From Norana najaformis (Eukaryota; Annelida; Clitellata; Crassiclitellata; Hormogastridae), in the NCBI GenBank assembly GCA_964023275.1, contig OZ029916.1:15605393-15669392 (forward strand): a stretch of 64,000 bases of DNA, in the 5' to 3' direction. Below, in pieces: positions 44,602 to 55,849 of this stretch. A program made the translations under genes and the position numbers. Under the pieces are notes generated by a model. That model saw only the letters and a list, made by a program, of their open reading frames with translations, was not told where the DNA came from and did no database searches. How positions within the stretch are numbered: the first letter of the stretch is position 1; each line of letters starts with the position of its first letter.

Positions 44602-46421
44602 GGGTCATAAGGGGGAAGATGGACCCCGGGGTAAGATGGACCCTCAATGCAAAACCCATCAAAACGTACATTTCTTAATGTCCATCTTACCCCGTAACGG
44701 GGGCAAGATGGACATTATTTATCGACGCGTTATTAAAACATGCAAAGTCGGGTACCAGTCTACCGGAAAGGGCGTGGCGTATCGATGATCAACAGCTGTG
44801 CGGAAGAAAGTGTTTTTCGGCGAAAGTAAAATAAAAAACTTAAATAAACGGCTAAGGAGACTGTGTGGACAGTAAGTATCCTTCGCCTATAAGTAGTATT
44901 TTATTTAATAGACATATATATTAGCTTGTTATGTAGCGTATTAAAACATAGGCTTTGTGGTCGCATATACTGTAACAGCTATCTGATACCGCAGGGTAGT
45001 GTTGTCTGTCCATCTTACCCCTACACGAAAGTTTATCACCCGGTTTATGTTTCACAACAGATAACCCAAAGAGTGTTATTTACATTAACTGTAAGTAGTT
45101 ATTTTTCTGGGAGTTCATATTGCATACTACTATGTAGCAGTTCACAGTTTATTATCACTGCAGAATAAGTGCCCATCTTACCCCATGAATGTGATACGGT
45201 ACTGTGGACTATGTTTGGTTAACTTAGGCCTGTGTTTTATGCAGATGCCGCGACAGACAGTTTCAGTCTCAGGTTCAGCCCACTGGCATGATCACTGGTG
45301 AGCAAGCTGAATCTGATGAACCAGGTCAGTCAGCTGAAGTGAACCAAATTAGACAGCTTCAGTCTGATGCACAGATTCTATCAATCGTGACCACTAGTGA
45401 AAAATCTGACTTTGATGGACCACCTGAATCAACTGCAACTGACAGCGGACAACGTCATTCTGATGGACAAGATCAGTCAGCTGGAGTGTCTGAAGGTGAT
45501 GGAAATGCATCAAAAAGGATCTTCATTCCATCAAAATAAACAGATTTGAAGTATTGAGGCCCCTGCCTAAGAAAGTCTTCAGTGACAATAAAGGAAAACG
45601 AAAAAGCCGTGCTACAAGTTCTCGTGTGTTGACGTCACAAAAGCACCTTACTGATTTAGAAAAGGAGTTGTGCTTTCATGAAGATAAGCCTAAGAAAAGA
45701 ACGTTGGACTTGCAGTTCAAAGTCACAGAACAAAAGAGAGTTTGTCTTGATTCTGGATCTAAAAAGAACCACAAGAAAAAGAAGCTGACATGCCGAGAGG
45801 ATAAACCAAGACGCCGCAGCATTGACTCTAAGAAGAAAATGAAGAAGAAAAAGGCAAACATCCATCTAGGAAAGAAAAGTAAGGCTAATAGGCCTACAGT
45901 GTGTTGTGCAGGATGTGGAGAGATCGAAGACGAATCAGTTGAAGATTGGATTGCCTGCATCAAATGTCAGACGTGGTACGAGTTGTCATGTGCCGGTGTA
46001 CTCGGAAAGCCCAAGCACATCCAGGATTCATTTATGTGCAGAGATTGTGAACAGTGACATTAAAGGCAATAGGCCTGTCATGATCACATGCAGTTTCTTA
46101 GCATTCTTAGTTTCTTAGCATAGGCCCTTAAAATTTTAAAGTAACTGTAGTACTATAGATGACCAGATCTTGACTGTCCGTCTTACCCCTACATTATGTC
46201 CGTCTTACCCCAGTTCGCAGGACAAGATGGACCCCTGAGGTCATACTTCAATATAGCCTATAGGACAGAAATATTATAAGCAGAGAAGACAGTTTACTGC
46301 TGATTAACAATACTGAAGTGCTTGAATATTAAAAATGTTAAAAAACATGTTCAGAATCTGATAATTATGGTCATTATTGATCAAACAGTGCTTAAAGGGT
46401 CCATCTTACCCCTTTGCACCC
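44602..46421 (+). mobile_element. Pogo-like DNA transposon, internally deleted
   Basis: The element starts GGGTCATAAGGGGGAAGATG and ends with the complement of GGGTGCAAAGGGGTAAGATG. These 25-bp inverted termini agree at 21 of 25 positions, and TA flanks both ends (44600-44601, 46422-46423), as expected for the pogo/Tc1 group. A probable intron runs from the donor ACA/GTAAGT (44872) to the acceptor TTTTATGCAG (45244). The exon encodes only the C-terminal tail of a pogo-type transposase. The DNA-binding HTH and the DDE core are absent. A 14-bp motif, GTCCATCTTACCCC, recurs ten times in both orientations. Confidence 0.85.
45245..46057 (+). pseudogene. Pogo-type transposase C-terminal exon with PHD-like zinc finger
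   Basis: After the acceptor the frame reads CRDRQFQSQVQPTGMITGEQ and continues as a Gln/Ser/Asp-rich linker to a stop at 45537. The next frame, overlapping from about 45510, reads INRFEVLRPLPKKVF, a Lys/Arg-rich stretch, then LTSQKHLTDLEKE. 'RPLPK..K....R...S..LT..' is characteristic of the tail of invertebrate pogo/DDE_1 transposases. A frameshift near the A-run at 45512-45516 separates the two. The end holds a PHD-like finger: CAGC, WIACIKC, WYELSC and CRDC; the usual His after WY is Glu here. The stop is at 46055-46057. A short basic region (KKNHKKKK and similar) may be a nuclear-localisation signal. Confidence 0.75.
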
Positions 46422-46516
46422 TATAAATAATAAGCACGTGGTCCATGTATCTGCAGATTGTCTTTGCGATCTTTAAGACACTTCTAGGATCTTCTCAGCT
46501 ATTTATCCATTCATGT

Positions 46517-46555
46517 GCCTATTCGTTCGTTCATTCATTCATTCATTCATTCGTC
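46517..46555. repeat. (ATTC)n microsatellite
   Basis: About eight ATTC/GTTC units. Confidence 0.9.
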
Positions 46556-46703
46556 TGCAGCAGTTAGACCTATACAGCGCTTCATTATGACATCTACTCG
46601 GAGGGGCTTCCAGTTCAGCCCCTAGCGAAAGAGAATAATTTCCAAGTGTTGACAGAAGTTGCCTCGTTATCCCGGGCCAGAAGAAGACGCAGATCCAACG
46701 GAA

Positions 46704-48708
46704 AGTAATGCCGGGTAGATGTCCCTACAGTGCGACAGGCAAAGTACTTCCAGGTAGATGGCCACAGAGCTGGACAGGCAAAGTACTTCCAGGTAGATGG
46801 CCACAGAGCTGGACAGGCAAACTACTTCCAGGTAGATGGCCATAGAGTTGAACAGGCAAACTACTTCCAGGTAGATGGCCATAGAGTTGAACAGGCAAAC
46901 TACTTCCAGGTAGATGGCCATAGAGTTGAACAGGCAAACTACTTCCAGGTAGATGGCCCTAGAGTTGAACAGGCAAAGTACTTCCAGGTAGATGGCCCTA
47001 GAGTTGAACAGGCAAAGTACTTCCAGGTAGATGGCCCTAGAGTTGAACAGGCAAACTAATTCCAGGTAGATGGCCATAGAGTTGAACAGGCAAACTACTT
47101 CCAGGTAGATGGCCATAGAGTTGAACAGGCAAACTACTTCCAGGTAGATGGCCATAGAGTTGAACAGGCAAAGTACTTCCAGGTAGATGGCCCTAGAGTT
47201 GAACAGGCAAACTACTTCCAGGTAGATGGCCCTAGAGTTGAACAGGCAAACTACTTCCAGGTAGATGGCCATAGAGTTGAACAGGCAAACTACTTCCAGG
47301 TAGATGGCCATAGAGTTGAACAGGCAAACTACTTCCAGGTAGATGGCCCTAGAGTTGAACAGGCAAACTACTTCCAGGTAGATGGCCCTAGAGTTGAACA
47401 GGCAAAGTACTTCCAGGTAGATGGCCCTAGAGTTGAACAGGCAAACTAATTCCAGGTAGATGGCCATAGAGTTGAACAGGCAAACTACTTCCAGGTAGAT
47501 GGCCATAGAGTTGAACAGGCAAACTACTTCCAGGTAGATGGCCATAATGCCGGGTAGATGTCCCTAGAGTTGAACAGGCAAAGTACTTCCAGGTAGATGG
47601 CCACAGAGTTGAACAGGCAAAGTACTTCCAGGTAGATGGCCACAGAGTTGAACAGGCAAACTACTTCCAGGTAGATGGCCATAGAGTTGAACAGGCAAAG
47701 TACTTCCAGGTAGATGGCCACAGAGCTGGACAGGCAAAGTACTTCCAGGTAGATGGCCATAGAGTTGAACAGGCAAACTACTTCCAGGTAGATGGCCATA
47801 GAGTTGAACAGGCAAAGTACTTCCAGGTAGATGGCCACAGAGTTGAACAGGCAAAGTACTTCCAGGTAGATGGCCACAGAGTTGAACAGGCAAAGTACTT
47901 CCAGGTAGATGGCCATAGAGTTGAACAGGCAAAGTACTTCCAGGTAGATGGCCATAGAGTTGAACAGGCAAAGTACTTCCAGGTAGATGGCCATAGAGTT
48001 GAACAGGCAAAGTACTTCCAGGTAGATGGCCACAGAGTTGAACAGGCAAAGTACTTCCAGGTAGATGGCCATAGAGTTGAACAGGCAAACTACTTCCAGG
48101 TAGATGGCCCTAGAGTTGAACAGGCAAACTACTTCCAGGTAGATGGCCCTAGAGTTGAACAGGCAAACTACTTCCAGGTAGATGGCCATAGAGTTGAACA
48201 GGCAAACTACTTCCAGGTAGATGGCCCTAGAGTTGAACAGGCAAAGTACTTCCAGGTAGATGGCCCTAGAGTTGAACAGGCAAAGTACTTCCAGGTAGAT
48301 GGCCACAGAGTTGAACAGGCAAAGTACTTCCAGGTAGATGGCCACAGAGCTGGACAGGCAAAGTACTTCCAGGTAGATGGCCATAGAGTTGAACAGGCAA
48401 AGTACTTCCAGGTAGATGGCCATAGAGTTGAACAGGCAAAGTACTTCCAGGTAGATGGCCATAGAGTTGAACAGGCAAAGTACTTCCAGGTAGATGGCCC
48501 TAGAGTTGAACAGGCAAAGTACTTCCAGGTAGATGGCCATAGAGTTGAACAGGCAAAGTACTTCCAGGTAGATGGCCCTAGAGTTGAACAGGCAAACTAC
48601 TTCCAGGTAGATGGCCCTAGAGTTGAACAGGCAAACTACTTCCAGGTAGATGGCCACAGAGCTGGACAGGCAAAGTACTTCCAGGTAGATGACTCTAGAG
48701 TTGGATAT
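46704..48708. repeat. 39-bp minisatellite, about 51 units
   Basis: The unit contains AGGCAAAGTACTTCCAGGTA followed by GATGGCCATAGAGTTGAAC. Variation is limited to AAAC/AAAG, CCAT/CCAC/CCCT and GTTGAAC/GCTGGAC. The block TAATTCC (replacing TACTTCC) recurs exactly 390 bp apart (47055 and 47445), giving a 10-unit higher-order repeat. A divergent unit AATGCCGGGTAGATGTCCCT starts the array (46706) and recurs at 47546, splitting it into two blocks of about 0.84 and 1.16 kb. Because 39 is divisible by three, several frames stay open on both strands. The 292- and 396-codon minus frames (repeat MAIYLEVVCLFNS) have no splice or start support and are probably not genes. Confidence 0.95.
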
Positions 48709-48714
48709 GCACAA

Positions 48715-49368
48715 ACGGACTGAAATTTGCTACATACACTGGAAACTCGTTATATAACGCTGTTTGTAAGAACATCAAGAACCGCCCTTCAACGAGGTTC
48801 TGCTACAGTGACGTCATTTTCTTGAGCTGAACTAAATTTGAGATCCATGTTCCTGACCGTCTTACATCAGAATTCGTGTTATAATGGAGGTTATAATAGG
48901 AGGGTCCAGTGCAAGACATAGTCAACTGTAGCAACTGAATATCAGTAATAGCACGCTACTTAATGTCAACCATAACAACTATATTACATGATGAATAATG
49001 CAATCACGAATTTATGTGTTTCCTGTTTCATTGCATATTTAAATAAGGTGCCTATGCACTCAGTATGCAGGCAGTTGTGGAGCATAATATGATATGTAAT
49101 TTTATATTGAAATTGACTCCTTTTGCTTTTGCACATATGAATGCACAATTCTGATATTTTAGAGCTGTGAGTAAAATCTCCTATTTTTCAGTAAATGATT
49201 TCTCAGTTTACTGAGTTTTTATTTGAAAATATTGACATTTGTTCGTACAGTGTCTGGTAGAGCTGCATGGCCAATTAATAGACCAAAAGACCTACGTGAG
49301 TGATTCAATAGGCATCCTTCTAAATAAAAACAAACACTTCGTTTAAGTTCTACCGTGATTTAGATGGT
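48715..49368. other. Intergenic, no gene seen
   Basis: AT-rich; nothing recognised. Confidence 0.5.
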
Positions 49369-49470
49369 GACGACGCGAACTGTTGAGGTTCCACGCTGTA
49401 TCAGAATCCCATGCGCATAGAAGTGGGGTCAAGTGATCCCTTGAACCCCGTGGCTCCGCCGCCTATAACG
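49369..49470 (+). repeat. hAT-like MITE right half
   Basis: GAGGTTCCACGCTGTATCAG, CATAGAAGTGGGG and GGCTCCGCCGCCTATAAC correspond to 43235-43320. No matching left end was found. Confidence 0.4.
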
Positions 49471-49689
49471 CAGGCTGCATATTTTAGTTTAGAACTTAAG
49501 CAGGATATTTATTTCAGTTAGGCCCTGATAAAGACTACATATTCGAGTCAAGCACTTGCAATATGCAAGGTGTAGGCAACACAGTATGTTTTAGCTAGGA
49601 ACTTAATTATAAGCAGGCTGCATGTATCTTAGTTCCGCACGTAAGCACGTCACATATTTCAGTTATAAGGTACTTTTGCATGCTACGTC

Positions 49690-49890
49690 ATCGTAATCGT
49701 AAACTCGAAATCTCCAAAGCGCTACTTAAAAGCTAAGCACAGGGCATCAGCTTATTCATGAGCGCTGCGACAAGTCAGTGGGGTTTTTCAGAGATGCCAT
49801 GTTAAGAACCAAGTCCGGTTGCCGGAAGACCAGAGAAAAAAGGGGGTAGAAGCTGTTAGGGTGGGTTGTGTTTAAGCTGAGAGAAATGGA
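49690..49890 (-). mobile_element. LINE family B 3' end
   Basis: ATCGTAATCGTAAACTCGAA, AAAGCGCTACTTAAAAGC, CCGGTTGCCGGAAGACC and AGCTGTTAGGGTGGGTTGTG match 4058-4290. Confidence 0.65.
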
Positions 49891-49899
49891 AAGGCAGCA

Positions 49900-50725
49900 T
49901 TTAACATTTCACTGTGTGTCAATATATACTTAGAGCCTATTATCGTATAGTGACGTAGACAAGCGCTAGCATCCAAAGACATCTGATGTTGATTGCACTT
50001 GATTCATTCCAAGACAAGCTGAGCTGATAGGCTCCATGCGAGCGTCTATGTCGTAAATTGTTGTCTCTTAAGTGACTGGAGATTGGCACGGAATGGTAGC
50101 AAAAACAACCATTCTTATCGGGAATTTGCACAGGGGTGGTATTTAAATAGATGCTCGGTTCTCGATGAGCGCGAATACTTTTGGGTCGTGAATCTTTATA
50201 ACTGGCAGAGGTTACAGTGCGCCGCACAAGAGGCAGATTGTGTCACAACGGGTAATTTTCTATTGTTGACCAGGTTTTCTTGTATTTACACGTAGTTCGG
50301 TGACCTTGATGCCTTTTAGGGAATTCTTCCCCGACAACCACGTTCACTGACCCATCGTGGGTCCGCTTTGTGCCCCTGGTGGCAAATGTTGGCCCGCTAT
50401 GAGCCAAATGTGGTTCCAACGAGTGTGACTGTCATGCTTGGTTTTGTGTGGCGCTGAATTTAAAATGCCCATCTTGACACGAACGAATGGGCTGTATGGG
50501 CTAGAAGACTCCATATCCAGGTGGAATAATCTTGACGCTATTCAGACTTCTCAATGCATTCGCCACGTGGCGCCACTGCTGCGCATTGCGACCAATGATA
50601 TACAAGTAGTATAACCTCTATGATTGCGACGCTGTCTGCAATAACACCATGGACGGTGGCCGTGGAGTTTTGTTTAAGCCTTCATTCGCCAGAGGAGCTA
50701 TGTGGAATGCCTTCCTTGATTTCAG
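49900..50725. other. Intergenic, no gene seen
   Basis: Open frames of 70-95 codons on both strands at 49940-50295 overlap each other and show no motif. Confidence 0.45.
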
Positions 50726-50727
50726 GA

Positions 50728-50945
50728 ACCTCGTAATCTTAATCTCGAGATTTCTACATCGCCCAACGAAAGCCACGTCAGGGGCACAAGCTTATTCACA
50801 GGCGCTCTGTCAAAACCAATTCGATAGGCAAAAGGGGTTCGGTTCCAGGTCAAGATCCAAAAGTCAGACAGAGGGAAAACGTGGCGGCTATTTGGGATTG
50901 GAGCAGAAAGAGATAAGAAGAGGAGACAGGATAGGGTTGTAGGTT
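50728..50945 (-). mobile_element. LINE family A 3' UTR
   Basis: CGTAATCTTAATCTCGAGAT, ACATCGCCCAACGAAAGCC and GGGTTCGGTTCCAGGTCAAG are family A markers. A second truncated copy lies 65 bp further. Confidence 0.75.
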
Positions 50946-51007
50946 ACGTTATTCTACCGTAGAGGAACAGTTGCTCTTGTACTATCAGCAGATGTCGTTA
51001 AAATAAC

Positions 51008-51092
51008 ATCGTAATCGTATCGTTATCGTAAACTCGAGATTTCTACAGCGCCCAACGAAAGCTAAGTCGCGGGAACCAGCTTATTCACAGTT
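51008..51092 (-). mobile_element. LINE family A 3' UTR, short copy
   Basis: ATCGTAATCGTATCGTTATC and GTAAACTCGAGATTTCTACA followed by GCGCCCAACGAAAGC end abruptly after ACCAGCTTATTCACAG, an extreme 5' truncation to about 85 bp. Confidence 0.75.
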
Positions 51093-52275
51093 CAAGATGT
51101 AGTGCTTAAAATGTAAATGTAAAAGTACTCGTTTTTCTGTAGCGATCATAGGGTCTAGAGCCTGATTATTTTACAGTACGGAGAAATGTGTTACCTGTAG
51201 CTGAAAATTGGCCCAAATTACTTTTACAGTGGCATTAGTCACATTAACTATAAAATTTCCGCGAACTATGCCGGCGTGAATACTGTAAACCTGGGGAGAT
51301 TGATTTAAGAGAACAAGGCTAAGCTGATAAGTTAGAAATTAAGCAAGTATTAGTTGTTTATCTCGGTTGAGCCAAATGGAAAGAACATGATTATGTTGTT
51401 AGTCCACCTCCAACAAGGCATTCAATCACATTCGGCATGCAGTTTCATATATGCACATGAATGAATCTCGTTAAATTAGGTTGAGCAAAATCGATCACCT
51501 ATCCACGCGTCGGTTATTCTACACTTAAGCCTTTGGTAATGTTTTTCAAACGTAAGCTGAAGCTCCTCGACCCAATGAAAACGCTACAATTAAGCCTACA
51601 ATAATTACTTGCTTTAAATTCATAAGCATCTTAAATACGGCCATTTACCTCGAGCTGCTTCTCATGATTTAACCTAATATCAATCCGATTTCTGGCTTTT
51701 GGTCTCTGATCCGGACTTTGTTATGCAGGTACTAACACGATGTCTGCCCAGCTTGACCACAGGATGACCTGGCAACAAAACTGACCCAACAACCTGTTGT
51801 GGACTTGATTTGATATCATCCGGTGTTTAAACTGCAGGTCTCTGACGCATCTTTTATGTGGCCCTGAGAGATTTCGAAGTTTTACATTACATTACATCAA
51901 CTCTCCCCTCAACTGCCGTCGGCCACGTGTGTTGGTCTCGAGCTCCCGCCTTTGACACGACGAGGCTTAGTTCCTCCCCAAATTTCACAGGGCAAGGGGA
52001 ATTTTTTAAAATTAAAATATTCGGGGCCACTTGTCATGATCATCTTTCAATCAGAGCATTGGGGAGATACGTCCCTCTGTCCGCTATGGATCGACATCCC
52101 TTTACTAAAAATACGTGCTGATAGCCTTTATAAGTTTTTGCACAGTTCGAGGATGCCTTGAACCTAGGTCAATTCTACACAACCAATGTTTTGTCAGTTG
52201 TCTTAACGTCCCTAACCCAGGCGCAGAGCTGAAAAGTCACTGTGTCGCTCGCTATGCTACCTGAATAATTAGTAG
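51093..52275. other. Intergenic, no gene seen
   Basis: Two overlapping 69-87-codon plus frames at 51858-52161 lack motifs and splice signals. Confidence 0.45.
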
Positions 52276-52279
52276 GGAG

Positions 52280-52370
52280 CCTAACTGTAATAAGTAACTT
52301 CTAAAGCGCCGGTGTCTAATGCACAAGGCATCAACCGATGGCGCACCAAAAGGACCAGAATAAAGAGTAG
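52280..52370 (-). mobile_element. LINE family G 3' tail
   Basis: The reverse complement of AAGTAACTTCTAAAGCGCCG, GTGTCTAATGCACAAGGCAT and CAACCGATGGCGC matches the UTR ends at 12840-12930 and 54090-54165. Confidence 0.6.
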
Positions 52371-52379
52371 TACTTTGAG

Positions 52380-52945
52380 AGACGCAGGTTCATGCGATGA
52401 GATTTTCCAAGCTATTCTGTACTTGCAATTAATTTCTGTCTGCCATTAGTGGATTGAAACTGAGCAATTGAAAAAATTAAGCGCCACAAAAATGTGGCTG
52501 AGAGTGCAGTGGTTCGTGCGTTCGTGCCGATGCCGTTGTCGAATGCGAGTAGGAAGTTATTGATCGTCGTCTGCGGCGGCTGCACGCAGCGCCGTGTTTT
52601 ATATATCGCATGCAGATTACATGAATGCACTTGGGCAGTCTCATATGCGGCCAGACAGACTGATACACTCTAAAACGCTGACCGATACTTAACAGACAGA
52701 CGAACAAACAGACAGACGAACAGACAGACGGACGGACGCGCAGCATTAGAAAAGCCGTGCACTGCTGAAGACAGGTGCAACCACACATACGCGTATTGAG
52801 ACATGCGCACATCCCGCTGCAGTAGCAAAGTGCTCATCTATGGTACAGTTCGTGCAAATCTAGAGTACGGTGGCCGAGATGCGCCAGTGGTCTCCACATG
52901 GTCTCGTCGTCGTCCAGGCCACGCCTATCCCGTTAATGTAACGCT
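52380..52945. other. Intergenic with GACA/GACG tract
   Basis: An imperfect (GACAGACG)n tract lies at 52690-52737. No supported exon. Confidence 0.5.
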
Positions 52946-52949
52946 GAAA

Positions 52950-53900
52950 GATAGTTTGTTTTGTCAGTTGTCTTAACGTTGATTAAACGCTTACATAAAA
53001 CTTAGAAGAACGTTAGAATAACAAAAACTGTAACCTTGTTAGTGGTATGAAACATTAGCGTATAATGGTTGATGTAACGCTGGTGTAACGTTGATTGACG
53101 TTGTTTTTGTGTTTTTATTGAGTTGATCAAACGTTTACACAAACGTTAAAACCAGCTACAGGAACAATAATTTATCGTCGTTTTGGCGTTATTATAACTT
53201 TGGCCTAAAGGTTGATATAATAAGTTATACGTTGTCTTGTCAGTTTCTTTTACGTTAATAATTAACACAAACGTTTTTGAGACGTTACAGTAACATTAGT
53301 AACATTAGCGTGACGTTGTTTTGCCATTATTATAAACTTAGCGCAATGGTTGATTTAACATTTGTGAGAAAATGTTTACTAAACGTTGTTTTATTAGTTT
53401 ATTTGGTGGCTAAGCCGTTTAAGCACAAACATTGTAGAAAGGTGAGAACAGCATTACTGCAGCATTTAGCTGAAATGTTGCTTTTGATATTAGTTTAAGG
53501 GACAATAATGTTTTTACCAAAATTCTAGCATGGTTGGTAACAAAACGGTGTAGCCTGGTACATCGTCATTATCCGTTTAACTAATGCAAACACAACGTTT
53601 CCACCTATTAGAAAATAGAGCATTGATAAACAATTCCTACTCACAAAAACGTAGAATGTTTTCAACGTTTCTGTAACATGCAATGTTATCGAAAGAAATA
53701 TTGACATTATTCTTTAATAACTCTTTCGCAAGTTCTGTCCATTCCTTGTAAACCGTTGTTTATCATTGTTTTTCGTGCCGCTCATCTGCAAAGTAACCGA
53801 TTACGTATAACATTTCCTCGACTTTACCGAAACGTTTGTGAGTTGAATGTTAAGTATTTATTTTATTTTTTTATCTTATTTGAAGCACCTATTACGTGCG
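52950..53900. repeat. AACGTT-rich degenerate repeat, left part
   Basis: The palindrome AACGTT or one-off variants (GACGTT, AACGCT) recur more than a dozen times in contexts such as GTAACGTTGATT, CAAACGTTTACAC and TTAACGTTGATTAAACG. A related tract resumes at 54680-54790 after two LINE insertions. It is not a simple tandem array; the class is unknown. Confidence 0.5.
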
Positions 53901-53929
53901 CAATGTCAGTAGGCCACATTTCGGTTTTC

Positions 53930-54165
53930 GGTTGCTGAACCTGAATTTTGGAACTCCCTCCCCGTGTCTGTTTTTTCTGCTCAGTCGCTTCTGTCATTTC
54001 TTTCTGAAAACTTACGTTTCAAATTGCTTATCCACTGAAGGCTGCCTCACTGTCTTGTGAACTGACTGACCTTTTGGATATTGACCTGATTGCAGCTTGG
54101 CTTTGATGCGCCATCGGTTGATGCCTTGTGCGTTAGACACCGGCGCATTAGAAGTTTCTAATTAT
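53930..54165 (+). mobile_element. LINE family G 3' end, copy 2
   Basis: EFWNSLPVSVFSAQSLLSFL then SENLRFKLLIH then stop is a CR1/L2-like C-terminus. The UTR (CTGATTGCAGCTTGGCTTTG, CATCGGTTGATGCCTTGTGC) matches 12840-12930. Confidence 0.7.
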
Positions 54166-54224
54166 TATTTTTAGTATTACGTCTGAATCTGAAGCGCGGA
54201 TGTAGCCTATGTTCGCTATGTGCC

Positions 54225-54625
54225 TAGGTGTAATCAAGAAAAAGCCAGGGTAAAGTAGCAGGTCTTAACAAGTGATTTTAAAGATGATAGCGAAGTTGCA
54301 AGTCGGGCCTTTTTGTGGTAGACGATTCCAATTGCGAGTAGCACAGTAGCTAAAGTCACGTGATCCTTCAGTTGTCCTGAACCTAGGTTCTTGCAAAAAA
54401 AAACAATATCAGAAGAACGCAAGAATCTAGGAGAGCAGTAGGGAGTCAGCAATGTATTAAAATATTATGGAAGACCGTTGTTCTGGGTATTAAAGGTCAA
54501 ACATGCAATTTTAAACTTAATACGCCACTCAACAGGAAGCCAGTTCACAAAGGCGATCTAAATAGCGTTTGTATTAAAGAGGCTTATAAATACGCGCTAC
54601 TATATGTTTAACAAATACAAAATGC
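54225..54625 (-). mobile_element. LINE C-terminal fragment
   Basis: The minus-strand frame LKDHVTLATVLLAIGIVYHK then KARLATSLSSLKSLVKTCYF is a decayed '..WN.LP...R.A.SL.SFK..LKT..F' end. It lies tail to tail with the preceding plus-strand fragment. Confidence 0.6.
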
Positions 54626-54679
54626 AATTGATCTACTTCCAAGCAAGTCGTGTATACATAGAATAAACCAAAATATTGT

Positions 54680-54795
54680 ACCAACGTTTTATTAACGTTC
54701 TACAAACTACCGCAACCAAACCGATTTATGACGTAGGCCTATAACGTTCAACGTTTTCGCAACGCTACCGAAAGGTCTGTAACTTGGATGTTAAA
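54680..54795. repeat. AACGTT-rich degenerate repeat, right part
   Basis: ACGTTTTATTAACGTTC, TAACGTTCAACGTTTTCGC and AACGCTACCGAAAGGTCTG resemble 53790-53850 (ACTTTACCGAAACGTTTGTG). It is probably the displaced right end of the block at 52950-53900. Confidence 0.45.
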
Positions 54796-54799
54796 TAAA

Positions 54800-55376
54800 T
54801 TGTGTTAAAGAAGCTGGCATATACACTCGCTACCGACCGCCTATACAGAGAGCATCAGGACCAACTTAGCTTAACTTTTGATACTGCGTGACTGCTTTTC
54901 GGGAGTCGTGCTTAAGTCTCCATGCTTGGATGACTTGTTTGATTCTTCTGAGTAATTTTGCCGTTTTGATTCTCCTTGAGCCGTTTTTCGTCACCGTCTG
55001 CTGGTGGACGTTATGTTTTTCTTCTTGAGAGGCTGTTCGCCGTTTTGTCGCCGCCTGAGGTCGACGTTTTGTTTCTATGGGAGTCATATTACGCTTGTAA
55101 ATAGCCTAGGAAATAAAACATTTTAACCTAAAGCTGATATAGTCTTCCATATCTCTAGAAAGCCTGTAACAATACATACATAACAATATATATATATATA
55201 TGTATATATGAAGACAGATATATGTGTAACAGTATTTATATGAAGACCACAGTATATATAAATGAAGACAATCGTAACAATTAAGGCTTTTCTGTCCGTA
55301 TTAGACCGTTTCCATATAAAATGCGTGGTCGTGGTTTGTGGGTGACTTTGTGGGGTGGGGTTGACTCCGGCACAAT
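54800..55376. other. Intergenic, (AT)n tract
   Basis: A TATATATGTATAT tract lies at 55186-55215, and TATATGAAGAC recurs three times downstream (55204-55270). No gene is seen. Confidence 0.5.
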
Positions 55377-55849
55377 TCTGCGCTCAGTGGCAGATCCAGG
55401 ATCTCAGCACGGGGGCTACAAAGCCAGCCTATTTGGGTATCTGGGAGCGGAGTCCCCGTGGGGTTCAGAGGCAAAGTCCCTAGTCAGGGGTTAGGAGCGA
55501 AGCCCCCTGAAGCTGAGAGGTTGTTTACAAAATACATGATTTATGGTTATTTCCTTGAATTATTTTTGTTTTTGCATTGTATTCTAGTCCTTATTTTGCA
55601 CCAAGATAGATTGATGTGCTGCGCAACTTAAGTAAAGCTAACAACATTTTCTGTTCGATTACAGTAGTGACAACTGTTTAGATTAGAAGACCAGCCAAGA
55701 GAAATCCGGGCAGGAGAATCGAAGCCCCAAAATTAAATCGAAGTTTCAAATCTAACATAACACAACTAATATCTGCAGAGACATGTAAACAAGTGTGTGT
55801 ACTAATTTTTAAGCGTGCAAGAGCTCAATTTAAATTTACGACCCCACTA

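Noticed and set aside
46667-48714. Long minus-strand frames of 292 and 396 codons as a repeat protein
   Set aside because: Period 39 is divisible by three and the unit lacks stops in several frames on both strands, so open length is automatic; no start context or splice sites support a gene.
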